Positions 44,658-55,884 of a stretch of DNA of 64,000 nucleotides are shown in pieces. Below the pieces are notes generated by a model. That model searched no databases and had not been told where the DNA came from. It saw only the letters and a list, made by a program, of their open reading frames with translations. The DNA is taken from the NCBI GenBank assembly GCA_002104985.1, contig MCGO01000072.1:62001-126000 (forward strand). The letters are read 5' to 3'. Both the position numbers and the translations under genes were made by a program. Numbering within the stretch: position 1 is the stretch's first letter; each line of letters begins with the position of its first letter. Origin of the DNA: Rhizoclosmatium globosum. Lineage: Eukaryota; Chytridiomycota; Chytridiomycetes; Chytridiales; Chytriomycetaceae.

Positions 44658-44737
44658 TGCTGCGATTATATAACTTGGTTTTTGAGTAGTTGTGGAGGGA
44701 GAGAGTGGACTGGCTTCACCTTTTATTGCCTCGGAGA

Positions 44738-44761
44738 TGATTTCGAATGTAATTTCGAAGC
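44738..44761 (-). promoter_or_regulatory. Paired TTCGAAAT motif upstream of pirin 2
   Basis: On the gene strand CTTCGAAATT is followed three bases later by ATTCGAAATCATC, about 82-104 bp before ATG 44657. Position and spacing match the pirin 1 promoter. Confidence 0.55.
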
Positions 44762-45394
44762 GTTCATGAACTTGATTCCCTTGATACTTTCCAGATGAAC
44801 GTAGAATAATAAGGAAGAGTTGCTTTGATCATCTGAAAGTTATGTTGATGCAGAGGATTGTACTTCAACGAATCAACTATCCTTTTCAATTCTAGCTTAT
44901 GACTGCGCGATCAAAGAGAATATACCATTACTCAAACAATAGTTTAGCTTAAGTAATCTCGAAACGTGTTTAACTTCATCTAACAGAGGAAAGAGGCCGG
45001 ATACTCTGATGATGATGGTTCGCAGCTATCGAAAAGACACATTTCTTCTGCATTCACATTCCCTTAATAAATATTATGTACAGCGACATTAATCGTTCCC
45101 ATTTAATAACTTGAGACAAGGATGATAGGAGAGTGAGGCCCTGATCTTTCTGTCCCTTTTCATCAAAAAATCACAAGGTGTGTTACCATGCCATCACCAC
45201 CACCAACTGGCGTCTCGTGGACCATCAGACTGCTCGAATGTGCGCTGGATGAGTGAATCTGTCAGACGGATGCTGTGTGAGACAAGTTGGATGGATGGAC
45301 TGGCTGTGATGGAGGACAGGGAACATGTCCCCTTGCCTGCTCTGACTACTCAAACTGATACAAGATCGCTAAACCTTTTCTCTTTCTGATTTAG
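44762..45394. other. Intergenic; possible eS10 leader intron at 45178-45394
   Basis: No protein gene is seen between pirin 2 and eS10. A donor-like AAG/GTGTGT at 45178 and TTTCTGATTTAG directly before the eS10 ATG suggest a 5'-UTR intron, common in ribosomal protein genes. This is an inference from two splice-like sites only. Confidence 0.4.
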
Positions 45395-46218
45395 ATGCTT
45401 ATTCCAACTGAGAACCGCAAGAAGATCATGCAGTTGAGTATTGTTGGAGTTGTTTTCAATTTGGGTGTCTTGGGCGAGAGTTGAGAATGGGTGGTGGTTC
45501 CTGTCTGTTGCGAATAGCCGAACCTTTCCAATGGCAGTCCCACCCAATAGGGCCTCAATGGCTCGCCAGATCACCTTGTTTCCCCCCCTTTCCCTACACT
45601 TTGATCCGTTGTTTCGCTTGCCCATCCCCTTCCATTTCCTCCCTTTTGATCTTATTTACTTCGAATGGCTGGAAATTGAAGCGGATACGATTGCGATTAC
45701 AACTCAAAGTCTCTTCCCTTCTTTCGAAAGCTGGTGTTTTTTTGTTTGATTTCAGATCCCCTTTCCAATGAACCTCTCAACTAAACATCCTACTCCTCAT
45801 CAGATACCTCTTCCAGGAGGGAGTTATGGTCGCCAAGAAGGACTTCAACGCCCCAAAGCACCAAGACGTTGACGTTCCAAACTTGCACGTCATCAAGCTC
45901 CTCCAGTCCTTCGAGTCCAAGGGTCTCGTTAACGTCCGTTTCTCGTGGCAATACTACTACTACTTCTTGAACGACGCCGGTATTGAGTACCTCCGCAAGT
46001 ACCTCCACTTGCCAGTCGAGATTGTCCCACGTACCCACATCAAGACTGCTAAGGCCCCAGGTGTCCGTCCAGGACGTGAGGAGCGCCCACAGCGTGGTGA
46101 GCGTCGCGAGGGTGGCGAGTACCGTCGCAGAAACGATGGCGAGAAGAAGGAGGGTGCTACTGGTGACTTCCGCCCAGAGTTCCGTGGTGGTGTCGGCCGT
46201 GGTGCTCCACGTGCTTAA
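45395..46218 (+). CDS. RPS10: 40S ribosomal protein S10 (eS10)
   Basis: Exons 45395-45432 and 45804-46218 give 150 aa. The family start MLIPTENRKKI is completed across the 371-nt intron by YLFQEGVMVAKKDF, followed by VPNLHVIKLLQSFESKG and WQYYYYFLNDAGIEYLRKYL. The C-terminus is the usual Arg/Gly-rich tail (EERPQRGERREGG). Codon use is strongly C-ending (GTC, AAG, CCA), as expected of a highly expressed gene. The protein is part of the small subunit beak near the mRNA entry site. The long first intron near the start codon is typical of ribosomal protein genes. Confidence 0.95.
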
Positions 46219-46390
46219 GTCCTCTGACGCTTGAGAACTTGCGCATCTACATTCTTTGTTCAGGATTTGGCCCGTTAGTATAGCCAATGGATGGAATGGA
46301 ATCGTTGTTTGAATTTTTTGAGTCTTGTTATAAAGATAAAAAGAAGGATTTCTTACGTTTGTTTATAAACTTATTTTTAATTGTTTCTGA

Positions 46391-49300
46391 TTATGTGATT
46401 GGCACGGATTCTTCTTCTTGACCTCCTTCAATAACCTCTGACCGCCTTGGCTCAACTGTCCCACTTGATTCTTGTACACCACGTTCATTTTCGTCTGAAG
46501 TATCAATCGACGTGACGATAGTAGATTCCTCCAATGCTTCTGCTGTCGCACCTACTGGCAGCGACGTGACTTCAGTTACTTCCTCCGTTACAGTCGGGAT
46601 ATTCGTCTCAATTTCAACAGAAACCTCAGCACTTTCAGTAACTACTGGCCCATCAGCTGCAGCTGCCACAATAGAATTCTGCGACAATGAAATCGGAGGC
46701 AGTTTAAAATCAGATTTCGGAGTACTCTTTTGCGGCAACTTTGGCATACCCCTTCCACTCTTTTTCATCTCAAAGTAATCATCCTTGACTTGCTTCAACG
46801 CACGATTCAAGCCATCCAACGCGTACTTGTACTCCTTCACTTGCGAGTGATACATATTAAGCTCAACATTCATATGTTTCAGCTGCACATTCTTCTCCTT
46901 CAAGATGCGTTGAAACTCTTCAACCTGTTCAATCGCTTCAGGTCCAACCTGTTTCGCCATAACAGCCTTCAAATGCAGATAAAGCTCTTCTTTCTGTTGA
47001 ATCAGCGTTTCCTTCTCTTTCACCTCTTTTGTTTTTGAAATCAGGTTTTTCTGGAGTGTGTGCAACAGTTGAATCATTTCAAAGGCTTTTGGGTTGGAGC
47101 CTTCGAGTTTGCGCCATCTGTGTACGTTGATTGGGTTTTCGAGTTCGTCTTCGAGGGCTTTTATGCGGGTTTGTTCGCGGGTGATTTCGGTGGTTAGTTT
47201 GCGGAGGAGGCGTTTGTTGGGGGATAGGTCGGAGATTTCTTGGCCGAGGCGGTCGTCGTCTTCGCGGATTTGGCGGAGGTCTTCGCGGAGGGTTTGGATT
47301 GCTCTGTTCGTGGGGTTTTAATTAGGTTTGTTAGAACGTGTACGACTTACTTTAGCTGCTCTTTGTAATATATCTCAGACCGAATCAAAGAGGATTGCTG
47401 CGTTTTGATTTTGTTGTATGCTTTTGCGAGTTCTTCGTTTTGTCGAATTAATTGAGAACTCAAGTTGTCACGTTCACTGATGAGCACTTGAAGCGCATTT
47501 TCCTGTCTAGTTCGTTCCAAATCAGCCTCTTTTACAAATTGGTTCAACTTCATCTCTTCGGCAAGTTGACTACGGATGTAAGACTGAGCCAACTCATTTT
47601 GGTTTTTGAGAGTCTTGACTTCATCACTGATGATTTCAATATCTTTTGCAAGTTTTCCATTCTCCGCGTCCTCCTTCGACAAGGCGTCATACTTTGCGTT
47701 GATGTCTTCTTTGTACCCGTTGATTTGATAGTTCATAATCTTGAGCTTTCGCTTCATTTCAGCGATTTCAGACTGCGATTCAATCAGATGCTTTGCATGC
47801 AAGTTACGGTCACTTTGGACAGCTTCATACAGATTCTGCTTGTGCTTCAGCTTCGTATCGGCTTGCATCATTTTCCGCTTGTACTCGAAAATCTCGGCTT
47901 CTTTGGCTTTGATTTGTTGGAGACCGTCGATGCAGAGTTGTTGGAGTCGAGCTGCTTCTTCTGTGCATCTGTCGCGGTCGGCTTCTAGGTGTGCGATTTC
48001 TTGCAGTTGGTGTGCGATTTCCTTGTTTTCGCGGCCAAGTTCCACTTCAATGTTGTGACGGGCTTGGCGAAGAATGATGGTCGCGTCAACGTGATGGGCT
48101 GTTTCATCGGTTGTTTTGAGTGTGTTTCCTTGGAGAATGTCGTTTTCTCTTTGTAAGTCGTCTGGTATTAATTAGTTAAATTAAAAAGAGAGAGCATTCA
48201 GAATCATACCGATCGATTTTCTGACAACATCAATAGCTCTCTTTGTCTTTTCGATTTCTTGCACTCTACTTTCATTCTCAGCTCGCATTGTGCGTCTTTC
48301 CAGTTCAGCTTCGACTTTCTGCTCTTCCAACAAACGATTCTTTTTCACAAGCACCTCTTTTGTCCGGTTCACTTTCTTGACCTCCACCCGATTCTTGTGT
48401 AATTTGACTTCTCGCTCTTTCAGCTCTTTAGCTAATTCATTATTCTCACTCATGAGTTGATTCGTTAGATCAATCTGTTCTCCACAGTCTTCCTGAAGCT
48501 TTACAGTTCGTGCTTGAAGACCCTCACGTCCCTTCATGAGTTTCTCAAGCATTTGCTTTTGTGTCTTGATTTGCGATTCTAGGATGGATATGTCGTCTCT
48601 GGAACGGTTTACAGCGTCTTGTTTTACCCGAACTTCTTGAGATTTTACGGCAACTACGATGCGTAGTTCACGGAGGTCTCGTTCAAGACGTTCTTTGTTT
48701 CGCATTTCGCCGTCGATTTCAGCCTTCTTTTCGGCGTTGCGCTCTTTGAGGTTGTAGATTTGGTGCTCACAGTCGCCTTTAAAGAGAATGGTGAGTTGGA
48801 GAGAAGGGAACGCCGATGAGATCACAGAACAATACCTTTTAACTGATCCGTGACACGAACCTTATCTGTCACTTCTGCAATTCCCTGCCTCAACATCACA
48901 ATTTTGTCAAACTCGGCTTCGAGTTCTCTAGCCAATGTATCTTTCGTAGAAATCAGCTCGTTCAGTGTACGTTCCTGGGCAACTGAAAGTCCAACTCCTT
49001 GTTTCAATTGGGAATTTAGGGACGAAATGTCGAGTCGAAGTTGACGAAGTTCTTCGCGTAAGTTCTCTTCCGTCTTGTTGTTGGTTTCAATGAGCGTCTC
49101 GGCGTTTTTAATTTGTTCTTTGAGTTGTTTGATTGACAGTTGGTCGGCGACAGCGTTTCGTGCAGATTCTTCAGTTACAACAGCGTTGATCTATGTTCAA
49201 GAAGTAAGTATTGGTGGTTGTTTGATCGCAAAATATAGATTCGAGCGTTCATGATCAGCTCTTCACTAGTTAGCTACCTTGTATTCCTTTTCCAGTTCGC

Positions 49301-49523
49301 CATACTGCCGACCAAGAACCATGGCATGATGTCGACTTCTCAAGACAGCTTTGTGCATTTTTTCGTATTCCACAAGAAAGGCCTGCAAGTCTGGGTTGTC
49401 CTTGATGGATTCGTAGGTTGTTTGATATTCCGTTTCGCACGCAAAGAAGAAGGCATCTTGTCTCTCTTGGGCAAGGATATGTTCTGGAACGGGATCTTGC
49501 AAGTGCGGGTTCTGATCTTCCAT
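46391..49523 (-). CDS. CFAP58: Cilia- and flagella-associated protein 58
   Basis: Exons 49523-49278, 49190-48836, 48776-48210, 48161-47351 and 47303-46391 give 963 aa. Nearly the whole protein is coiled coil. Diagnostic segments are LYEAVQSDRNLHAKHLIESQ, RKLKIMNYQINGYKEDI, LENPINVHRWRKLEGSNPKA and ELNMYHSQVKEYKY, all typical of CFAP58/CCDC147. The C-terminal 110 residues are a disordered Thr/Val/Glu-rich extension absent from animal proteins of about 870 aa. CFAP58 belongs to motile flagella, where it is needed for axoneme and accessory structure. The start codon is 63 bp from that of the divergent disordered-protein gene. Confidence 0.93.
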
Positions 49524-49586
49524 TTGGGAAAGCTTCTATAAAAGAAAGAGAGTTTGTCACCGAAAAACAAAACAAATTAAATTCCA
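49524..49586. promoter_or_regulatory. 63-bp bidirectional promoter, CFAP58 and 49587 gene
   Basis: The two start codons are only 63 bp apart on opposite strands, so they must share promoter elements. The interval contains CTATAAAAGA near 49535-49545, a TATA-like word on the plus strand. Confidence 0.5.
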
Positions 49587-52304
49587 ATGAAAAAGACACT
49601 TAACCTCAAAGCTTCAAATCGGCCCAAACTAACTCAAACACTGGGTCCAACCAGTCCAATCGTAACTGAAAGCGAACTTCATCCTGATTTGAATTCGAAG
49701 GAGACGGTGAAGGAGGCGCAAAAGGACTCGAATGCCTGGCTGGCTCCTTCATCAAATCCAATTACTCACGATGAATGGGAAAAGAAGGTTGGTTGTGTTG
49801 GTTAAGGTTTGGGGTATAATTAGGCTAACGTGGTTGTTTAAAAGCACAAGGAGTATCCAAGTAACCCAAACAAGCTTAATCGTCTATTAGCCACTCACTC
49901 TCTTTCTCTTTACCACAGAACCACTAAGCAGTACGACTAAGCCAAAAGAGGCTATCCTGTGAGTCCTTGCCTCTCTTCCACATCAATCTGACATCCTTTT
50001 CCTCAGTTCCGAACTCCTCCATTCAAATTCAGCAAATGCTTGGGCTGACGATGATGAAATGGATTATTCGGCAGTTCCGGTTTTTGGTGATGGAATTGGC
50101 GTTTCTGGTTCAGTTCCTTCGACGCCTGTGATTCAAGATATCGAAAAAGGAAATGAGCAGGAATCAGTTAAAGAGTTAAAGAAGGTGAGTTAAATGCAAA
50201 TGAGAATTTCGACGATGGTTGGAGTAGTTACGAACTGGATGTCGATTCTTGAAGCTGTGGATGTTCGACTGTCTTATTATTTACTGCTTACTTAAAGTTC
50301 GCATATAAATAGTCACCCGAAAAGAAGTCGCTTCCTCCACCACCACCTGTGAATCCATGGTCAAAAAACGTTCAACCCATCAAATCGATTCTGAGAAAGG
50401 AATCAGAAGAAAAAGTCTTGCCACCTCCACCTCCACCGCCTGTTATTCCTAGCGAAAGCAAGGTGAGGGCTGAGAACGAATTTTATTTGAAGTTAGCCCT
50501 GACGGATTTTGGTAGACTTCTACTCACCGCACTACATTCCATGAAAGAGAATGGGCGTCGTCAACGCCTGGAGAATGGGAAGCAGACCAACACCATCGCG
50601 GCAGGCAGCAACACCACATTCCTCAACGTACCAGCAATCAAGATATCCGATCCTCAGTTGATCTAACCCTCTCAGATACAACAAACTGGAGACGTTCTGC
50701 ACCACCTCCGCCCACTCAATACATTCTTGAAAGAGATCGCGATGTTAAACCAAACCGTGATTTCAATCATAATTCCTTACCACCTCGTGATCCACACAAT
50801 ATCCCATCAACCCGAGGTTCCTCCCGCTCATCACACCCAGACGCATCACTGCACGCATCAGAACCACCACTTCAACAAGAACCAGAAACGTGGCGGAAAC
50901 AACCTCCTCCCCCTCCTCCGCAACGACCACTGTCTGCCCTCATTCCTCCATCTACAGCTACAGTCCCTCCAATCCTCCGTCGCCGTACTTCCGCCTCGCC
51001 TGCAGAAGTCACGCCTCCCGAGGAAGAGCTCTCCTGGCGGAGACGAGAAGCGCCTGTAGCTCCAACTGCATTCGTCCCTGTGAAACAGAAAGACCGCGTG
51101 AAACCGTCGCCGAATCCGTCTGCGGGAGTTTTGGGAACAACAGGAAGCCGAGAGAATGCTAAAATGCCGGAAGGGTCTGGGAAGTCGCCGAACGTGAACG
51201 CGAGTGGACTTGTGTCTGTGAAGAAAGAGGGATGCGTGGATGTAGGTTCATCTGTGAAGAAAGATTCGCCGGTTGTTGGAGCTGGGAGTCTAAAGGCAGA
51301 CAAAGAAGTGCCACCGTCAAAGAATGTTGAAGTTGCGTGGAGGAAAATTACTAAGGATATAGATGGAAACGAGTTGCCACGGAAAGTCATATTGAAGAAC
51401 GAGGCGGCGAGTGCTTCTACTATTGTTGCGCCGATTCCTGCTCCTGTTCTGGAAAAGTCTACAAAACGGGCGACATTTACTCCTGTAGTCAAACCGGATC
51501 CTCATGCCTCGGATACTAACACGGCGCCTGTGATTCTTAAGAAACGAGCGAGTGAGGACGATGTTGGGAAGTACGTGAAAGGGAAAGGCGTAGACAGGAA
51601 GGAGCATGTGGTTACTCGCGTTGAGAGGGACAAAAACGAAGCTTCGGATGGATTGCTGTATCATCCGAATGGAAAGCCTCTTGCGAGCATGAGTTTGAGC
51701 GTTAATGACTTTGATGCTGTCATGAAGAATATTAAGGCTATGATGGAGTCCAAAACCAGTTCAGCAATTGAGAAAGTTGAGGAGAATGAAAAGGTGGAGG
51801 AGAAGCCAAGTGGAGAGGAGAATCAAGATACAGAGGAAGTGCTTGAAACCGCAAATGAAGCTGTACAGGATGAGAAGAGTGGTAAGCTCATATTGCTCTT
51901 GGTTTTGAAGTTGACAGTATTGTTTCAGATATTGGAATTCCAGACATTCAACAAGGGCCTCCAACACCACCACTCGCTCCTGCATCAATCACGAAAACTC
52001 CGCCTCTGAAAAGTGCAGCCCTGCGTCAACCCCATCCACCCTCTTTTCACGCTCAACCGCAGCAGCCAAGAAAGCATCCACACGGAACACTTGTATACCC
52101 GCTTCCTCCACAGCTTTGGAATCCAACACACACGTTCATTCATCCTGCGTATATGCTTGGTGGACCAACTGTGGTTTATGCCACTCCTGAACAGAGTTTC
52201 GGTCATGAGGGACATCCGTGGGCAACTCCGTTTTTGCTTCCTATCGTAAGTACTACTGCAAAGTTTATGCGAAAGTAGTGTGCATTAATCAGTCTTTGGA
52301 ATAA
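49587..52304 (+). CDS. Long disordered Pro/Lys-rich protein, unknown function
   Basis: Eight exons close in phase: 49587-49787, 49845-49860, 49919-49958, 50007-50184, 50313-50462, 50516-51881, 51929-52245 and 52293-52304 (759 aa). The product has no folded domain I recognise. Features are polyproline runs (LPPPPPVNPW-like, LPPPPPPPVIP), charged stretches, a possible helix near the C-terminal third (VNDFDAVMKNIKAMMESK) and an aromatic/Pro/His end (YPLPPQLWNPTHTFIHPAY). If the last GTAAGT donor is not used the frame ends at 52278. It shares a promoter with CFAP58, so a flagellar or zoospore role is conceivable but unproven. Confidence 0.65.
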
Positions 52305-52398
52305 ATCTTGCATTCACTTTGTTTTCGAAGGTTCAGTCTCGCACAATTATTAGCCGTATAAGCTGCGAATATTGAGAGAGACAGATAACCCTTTCTAT

Positions 52399-52469
52399 CA
52401 TTCGAAATCGTGAAGAAGTAGTAGTGTTAAATTTGAATCAATTCAGAGCTTCAAAGTTCATTCGAAATC
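52399..52469 (+). promoter_or_regulatory. Two ATTCGAAATC sites upstream of pirin 3
   Basis: ATTCGAAATC occurs at about 52399-52408 and again at about 52460-52469, the second just before ATG 52475. The same word is paired upstream of pirins 1 and 2. Confidence 0.55.
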
Positions 52470-52474
52470 AAACA

Positions 52475-53680
52475 ATGTCAACCTTTATCATCAAACCCAT
52501 CGCTGCCGCGGAAACAATGGCAAGTTCCTTTAAAACTGCGAACCAAATCTGACAGTGAACTATCCTCCAGCCCGTTCAAGATCCTTTCCTTTACGCAGTC
52601 TACCACAAAGATGTGTATCCTGCTGGCGATTCCAAGATGCAAGCACCCAAGAACAACCTCAAATACCGAATGTATCACGGCGATCGTATCCCTGGTTTCC
52701 CACAACATCCGCACAGAGGCTTTGAAACCATCACTTGCACCTTGGAGGGAACAATAGACCATAGCGACTCACTTGGCGGCTGTGGAAGGTGACAGAAGCT
52801 GCAAATTACACGACATGAAGCTAATATAAGGTTCTTCAGATACGGGAATGGTGATTTGCAGTGGATGACGGCCGGAAAGGGCATTCTACATGGCGAGATG
52901 TTTCCGCTGTTGCATCCCAACAAGGAAAACAGATCTCGATACTTTCAGTTATGGCTCAACTTGCCGTCTCGAAAGAAAATGGTGAAGCCTAATCAAGGTT
53001 TGTTTGTTTGAGTCTTGTTTTCAACAAATCCTCATTTAAGAACAGTTATGCACTGGTCGGAAAACATTACTCGATTTACTACCGAAGATGCGAATGTATC
53101 TGTAACAGTATTTGCTGGAAGTCTACTCGGGCATTCAGCGCTACCGCCAGCTAAAGACAGTTTCGCCAAGATTCCAGGAAGCGATGTAAATATTTGGCAT
53201 ATTACAATGAAAGCAGGATCAACGTTTACGCTTCCACCAAGTGCGGAAAACTCTATGCGAAGTCTGTACTTTGTTGAAGGCTCTGGGTTAACGCTGGACG
53301 AAAACACGCATGTAATCCCAGAAAGCAGTGTCGTAGAATTCAAAGACTCTTCGGCAAAGGAAACGATTCTATCTAATACAAGCATGAAGAATATTGAAGT
53401 TTTGGTTCTTCAAGGGAAACCAATTGGCGAACCAGTTGTTATCGAAGGTCCGTTTGTGATGAATACGAAAGAAGAGGTAGCTCAAGCGCTGCGAGACTAT
53501 CAAAAGACTCGATTTGGTGGCTGGCCTTGGCCTGAAGAAGCGATGGTATTTCCGCGTGAAAAAGGAAGGTTTCTTTCTGTGAAGGGGAAAGAAGAAGAAG
53601 TCCCACCGTCGGTAATATCTGATGCGGTTACTTCAATAGAAAATGAGAAAGAAAAGAAAAGGAGGCAAAAAGAGCATTAG
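52475..53680 (+). CDS. Pirin paralogue 3 (cupin), with introns
   Basis: Four exons (52475-52519, 52571-52788, 52840-52997, 53046-53680) encode 351 aa. The first intron begins GCAAGT, so it is a GC-AG intron; it joins AAAETM to [16 protein letters not shown], as in the other pirins. Metal-site motifs are HPHRGFET and [10 protein letters not shown]. The C-terminus ([15 protein letters not shown]) is followed by a Lys/Glu-rich tail ([13 protein letters not shown]). It is more diverged from pirins 1 and 2 than they are from each other. Having three introns where the others have none, it may reflect the ancestral gene structure. Confidence 0.92.
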
Positions 53681-53813
53681 GAACGAAATTTAATGTGAAG
53701 TTTGACTATTTATTTTAAAGGAAAGTAAATAATAAATTCGAGAAAAAAATTGTGTCCACTGTAAATGTTTAAATATCAACGATAGTTTCTCGGTAATGTT
53801 AATATATTTGGAA

Positions 53814-53990
53814 GGGCTGACGGTGTGTTTGGCAAGGGTCGGGCGTGGTACCCATTTGATGGGGGCCATGGGTTCGAATCCCCCCAGTAAAGCCTCCCTT
53901 AGGAAAAGGCCTGGACGGTAGGAGCCCGATTATGACGCTGTATCATTAACCAGATTGATCTGGTCATGATCGAGGCTACATATATTTTTT
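53814..53990 (+). ncRNA. tRNA-derived Pol III-type transcript, copy 1
   Basis: A perfect B-box (GGTTCGAATCC, 53871-53881) is preceded by an A-box-like TTTGGCAAGGGTCGG and followed 105 bp later by a T6 terminator (53985-53990). The region between folds only partly as a cloverleaf: CCC/GGG anticodon stem with loop ATTTGAT, weak T stem, poor acceptor pairing. A transcript of about 180 nt would extend well past any tRNA 3' end and includes GATTGATCTGGTCATGATCG, which can form a hairpin. It could be a SINE-like element or an unrecognised Pol III RNA. Confidence 0.5.
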
Positions 53991-54208
53991 ACACATGAAA
54001 CTCCTTTCAATCTGCGTTTTAGATTCACCAGATTTCTCTATCATTATGAAAGATCGTATGCGCAAATTCAAAGCATTTAAGGCTAAAGAAGAAAGAAGAC
54101 TACTTAGCTATTATTTGAGTAAGTTAGTAAATTCGAGAAAAAAATTGTGTCCACTGTAAATGTTTAAATATCAACGATAGTTTCTCGGTAATGTTAATAT
54201 ATTTGGAA

Positions 54209-54385
54209 GGGCTGACGGTGTGTTTGGCAAGGGTCGGGCGTGGTACCCATTTGATGGGGGCCATGGGTTCGAATCCCCCCAGTAAAGCCTCCCTTAGGAA
54301 AAGGCCTGGACGGTAGGAGCCCGATTATGACGCTGTATCATTAACCAGATTGATCTGGTCATGATCGAGGCTACATATATTTTTT
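54209..54385 (+). ncRNA. tRNA-derived Pol III-type transcript, copy 2
   Basis: Second copy, 395 bp downstream, with the same B-box, flank and T6 terminator (54380-54385). Both copies keep the putative promoter and terminator intact. Confidence 0.5.
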
Positions 54386-54771
54386 ACACATGAAACTCCT
54401 TTCAATCTGCGTTTTAGATTCACCAGATTTCTCTATCATTATGCAAGATCGTATGAGCAAATTCAAAGCATTTAAGACTAAAGCAGATGAAATAAGACTA
54501 CTTAGCTATATTTGATGTTGTTGCTTTAACAGCTGGACCGTGAATAAAGAAAGAAAAAAATGCAGAACAAATTTATTCCATCAACAATTATTCCATCATC
54601 AAAAGTCGAAAGCTACTCTTGTGTGAAGTTGTGTCTAAATAACTGCCCAAGACGCGAAAAGAGAAACCGTGTCTGTGATTTTGTTTGCTGCAGCCACCAG
54701 TTTGAGGTTCGACGACCCACCATTAAAATGGAAGTGTTCACCAACCAAAGCACAACAAAAAGTACCTTCAA

Positions 54772-55688
54772 ATGGCAGCGCAATCAAACGACCGCGGAAT
54801 CTGGCAGGACATGTCGCACCTTCAACGCTTTGGTGCTGAAGTTGCTGTTGTTGGTGCTGGATACTTGGCCTACGATCGTATGTCTTCCGTCCACTAGCCA
54901 TTAAAGGATCAAGCTGATCATGTATACCCTTCAATAGAATGGCGAAAGCACAACAACAAACAACACTCTGCCCAAAGCGAGAACGAATACAAACAGTACA
55001 CGGCCACTTTCAACCAGAGCCAGGCTGCTCCCTGGCTGCAACCTGGCGGTGGTGTCCAACAGCAGCAATATCCACAGCAAGGATACCAACAGCAAGGTTA
55101 CCAACAACAACAGCAGGGTCAAGGCTACAATCAAGGTTACAACCAGCAGCAGCAACCCGTTGGACCGCCACCAAATGTTCAAGGTCAACTGCCTCCAGGC
55201 TGGGAAATCAAATATTCGACGCAATACCAAACAAACTTCTACGTAAGTTTTTTGTTAAACGTGTCTCCTTTCCCCAGATCATTAACGTTATCGCGTAATA
55301 GCACAACATCCAAACAGGTGAAAACACGTGGACCTTCCCAACAGCCTCCACCGCGTCGTCCCAGCCACAAGGCCCTCCGCCTGGTTACAATGCCCCTCAA
55401 GTTCAGGTTCCTCAAGGTCCACCACCACAACAGAACTGGCAGCAGCCTCAAGGGCAGGGACAGTACCAGGTCCCACCAGCTATTCAAAACCTACAACCAC
55501 AGCAACAGCAGCAGCAAGGTGGACTTGTGGGTACTTGGCAGAACATGAGTCACTTGCAGCGATTCGGTACGGAAGTTGCTGTCGCGGGTGCTGGTTATCT
55601 TGCGTATGAAGCTTGGCTGAAGCATTCTGGCAAACAACATTCTCGTGAGGCGGAGGCACAGTACCAAAACTATACCCGTGGAATTTGA
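54772..55688 (+). CDS. WW-domain protein with duplicated end motif
   Basis: Exons 54772-54877, 54938-55242 and 55302-55688 give 265 aa. A single WW domain (LPPGWEIKYSTQYQTNFYHN...TGENTWTFP) is split by intron 2; WW domains bind Pro-rich ligands. It is flanked by Gln/Pro/Gly-rich low-complexity segments (GYQQQGYQQQQQGQGYNQ). The N-terminal segment WQDMSHLQRFGAEVAVVGAG...DQWRKHNNKQHS is repeated near the C-terminus as WQNMSHLQRFGTEVAVAGAG...EAWLKHSGKQHS, a duplicated roughly 35-residue motif with a Gly/Ala-rich hydrophobic centre. The function is unknown. Confidence 0.78.
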
Positions 55689-55884
55689 TTTTCCTTTTGA
55701 AGTCCATATCTTTTATTTTGCGGGGGTTTGCGATTGCCTGAAGAACGTATTGAATAACATCCATTGATACTGCATTACACATTTTTCGATATCAAAGGTA
55801 TATATATTGAAAGTGATATGAAAAAAAAGGTATAAGAACTTTGACATTGTTGGAGCACAACAAAACAGACAAGCATGATGCACT

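Larger units (their letters stand above)
53733..54520. repeat. 395-bp tandem duplication containing a tRNA-like unit
   Basis: Two copies, about 53733-54127 and 54128-54520, are almost identical, with a few substitutions and a small indel near their ends (AAAGAAGAAAGAAGAC against AAAGCAGATGAAATAAGAC). Each contains one tRNA-like Pol III unit. The near-identity indicates a recent event or ongoing conversion. Confidence 0.88.

Noticed and set aside
45790..46287. Minus-strand 165-codon frame over eS10
   Set aside because: eS10 on the plus strand is unmistakable; the minus frame is a codon-bias shadow.
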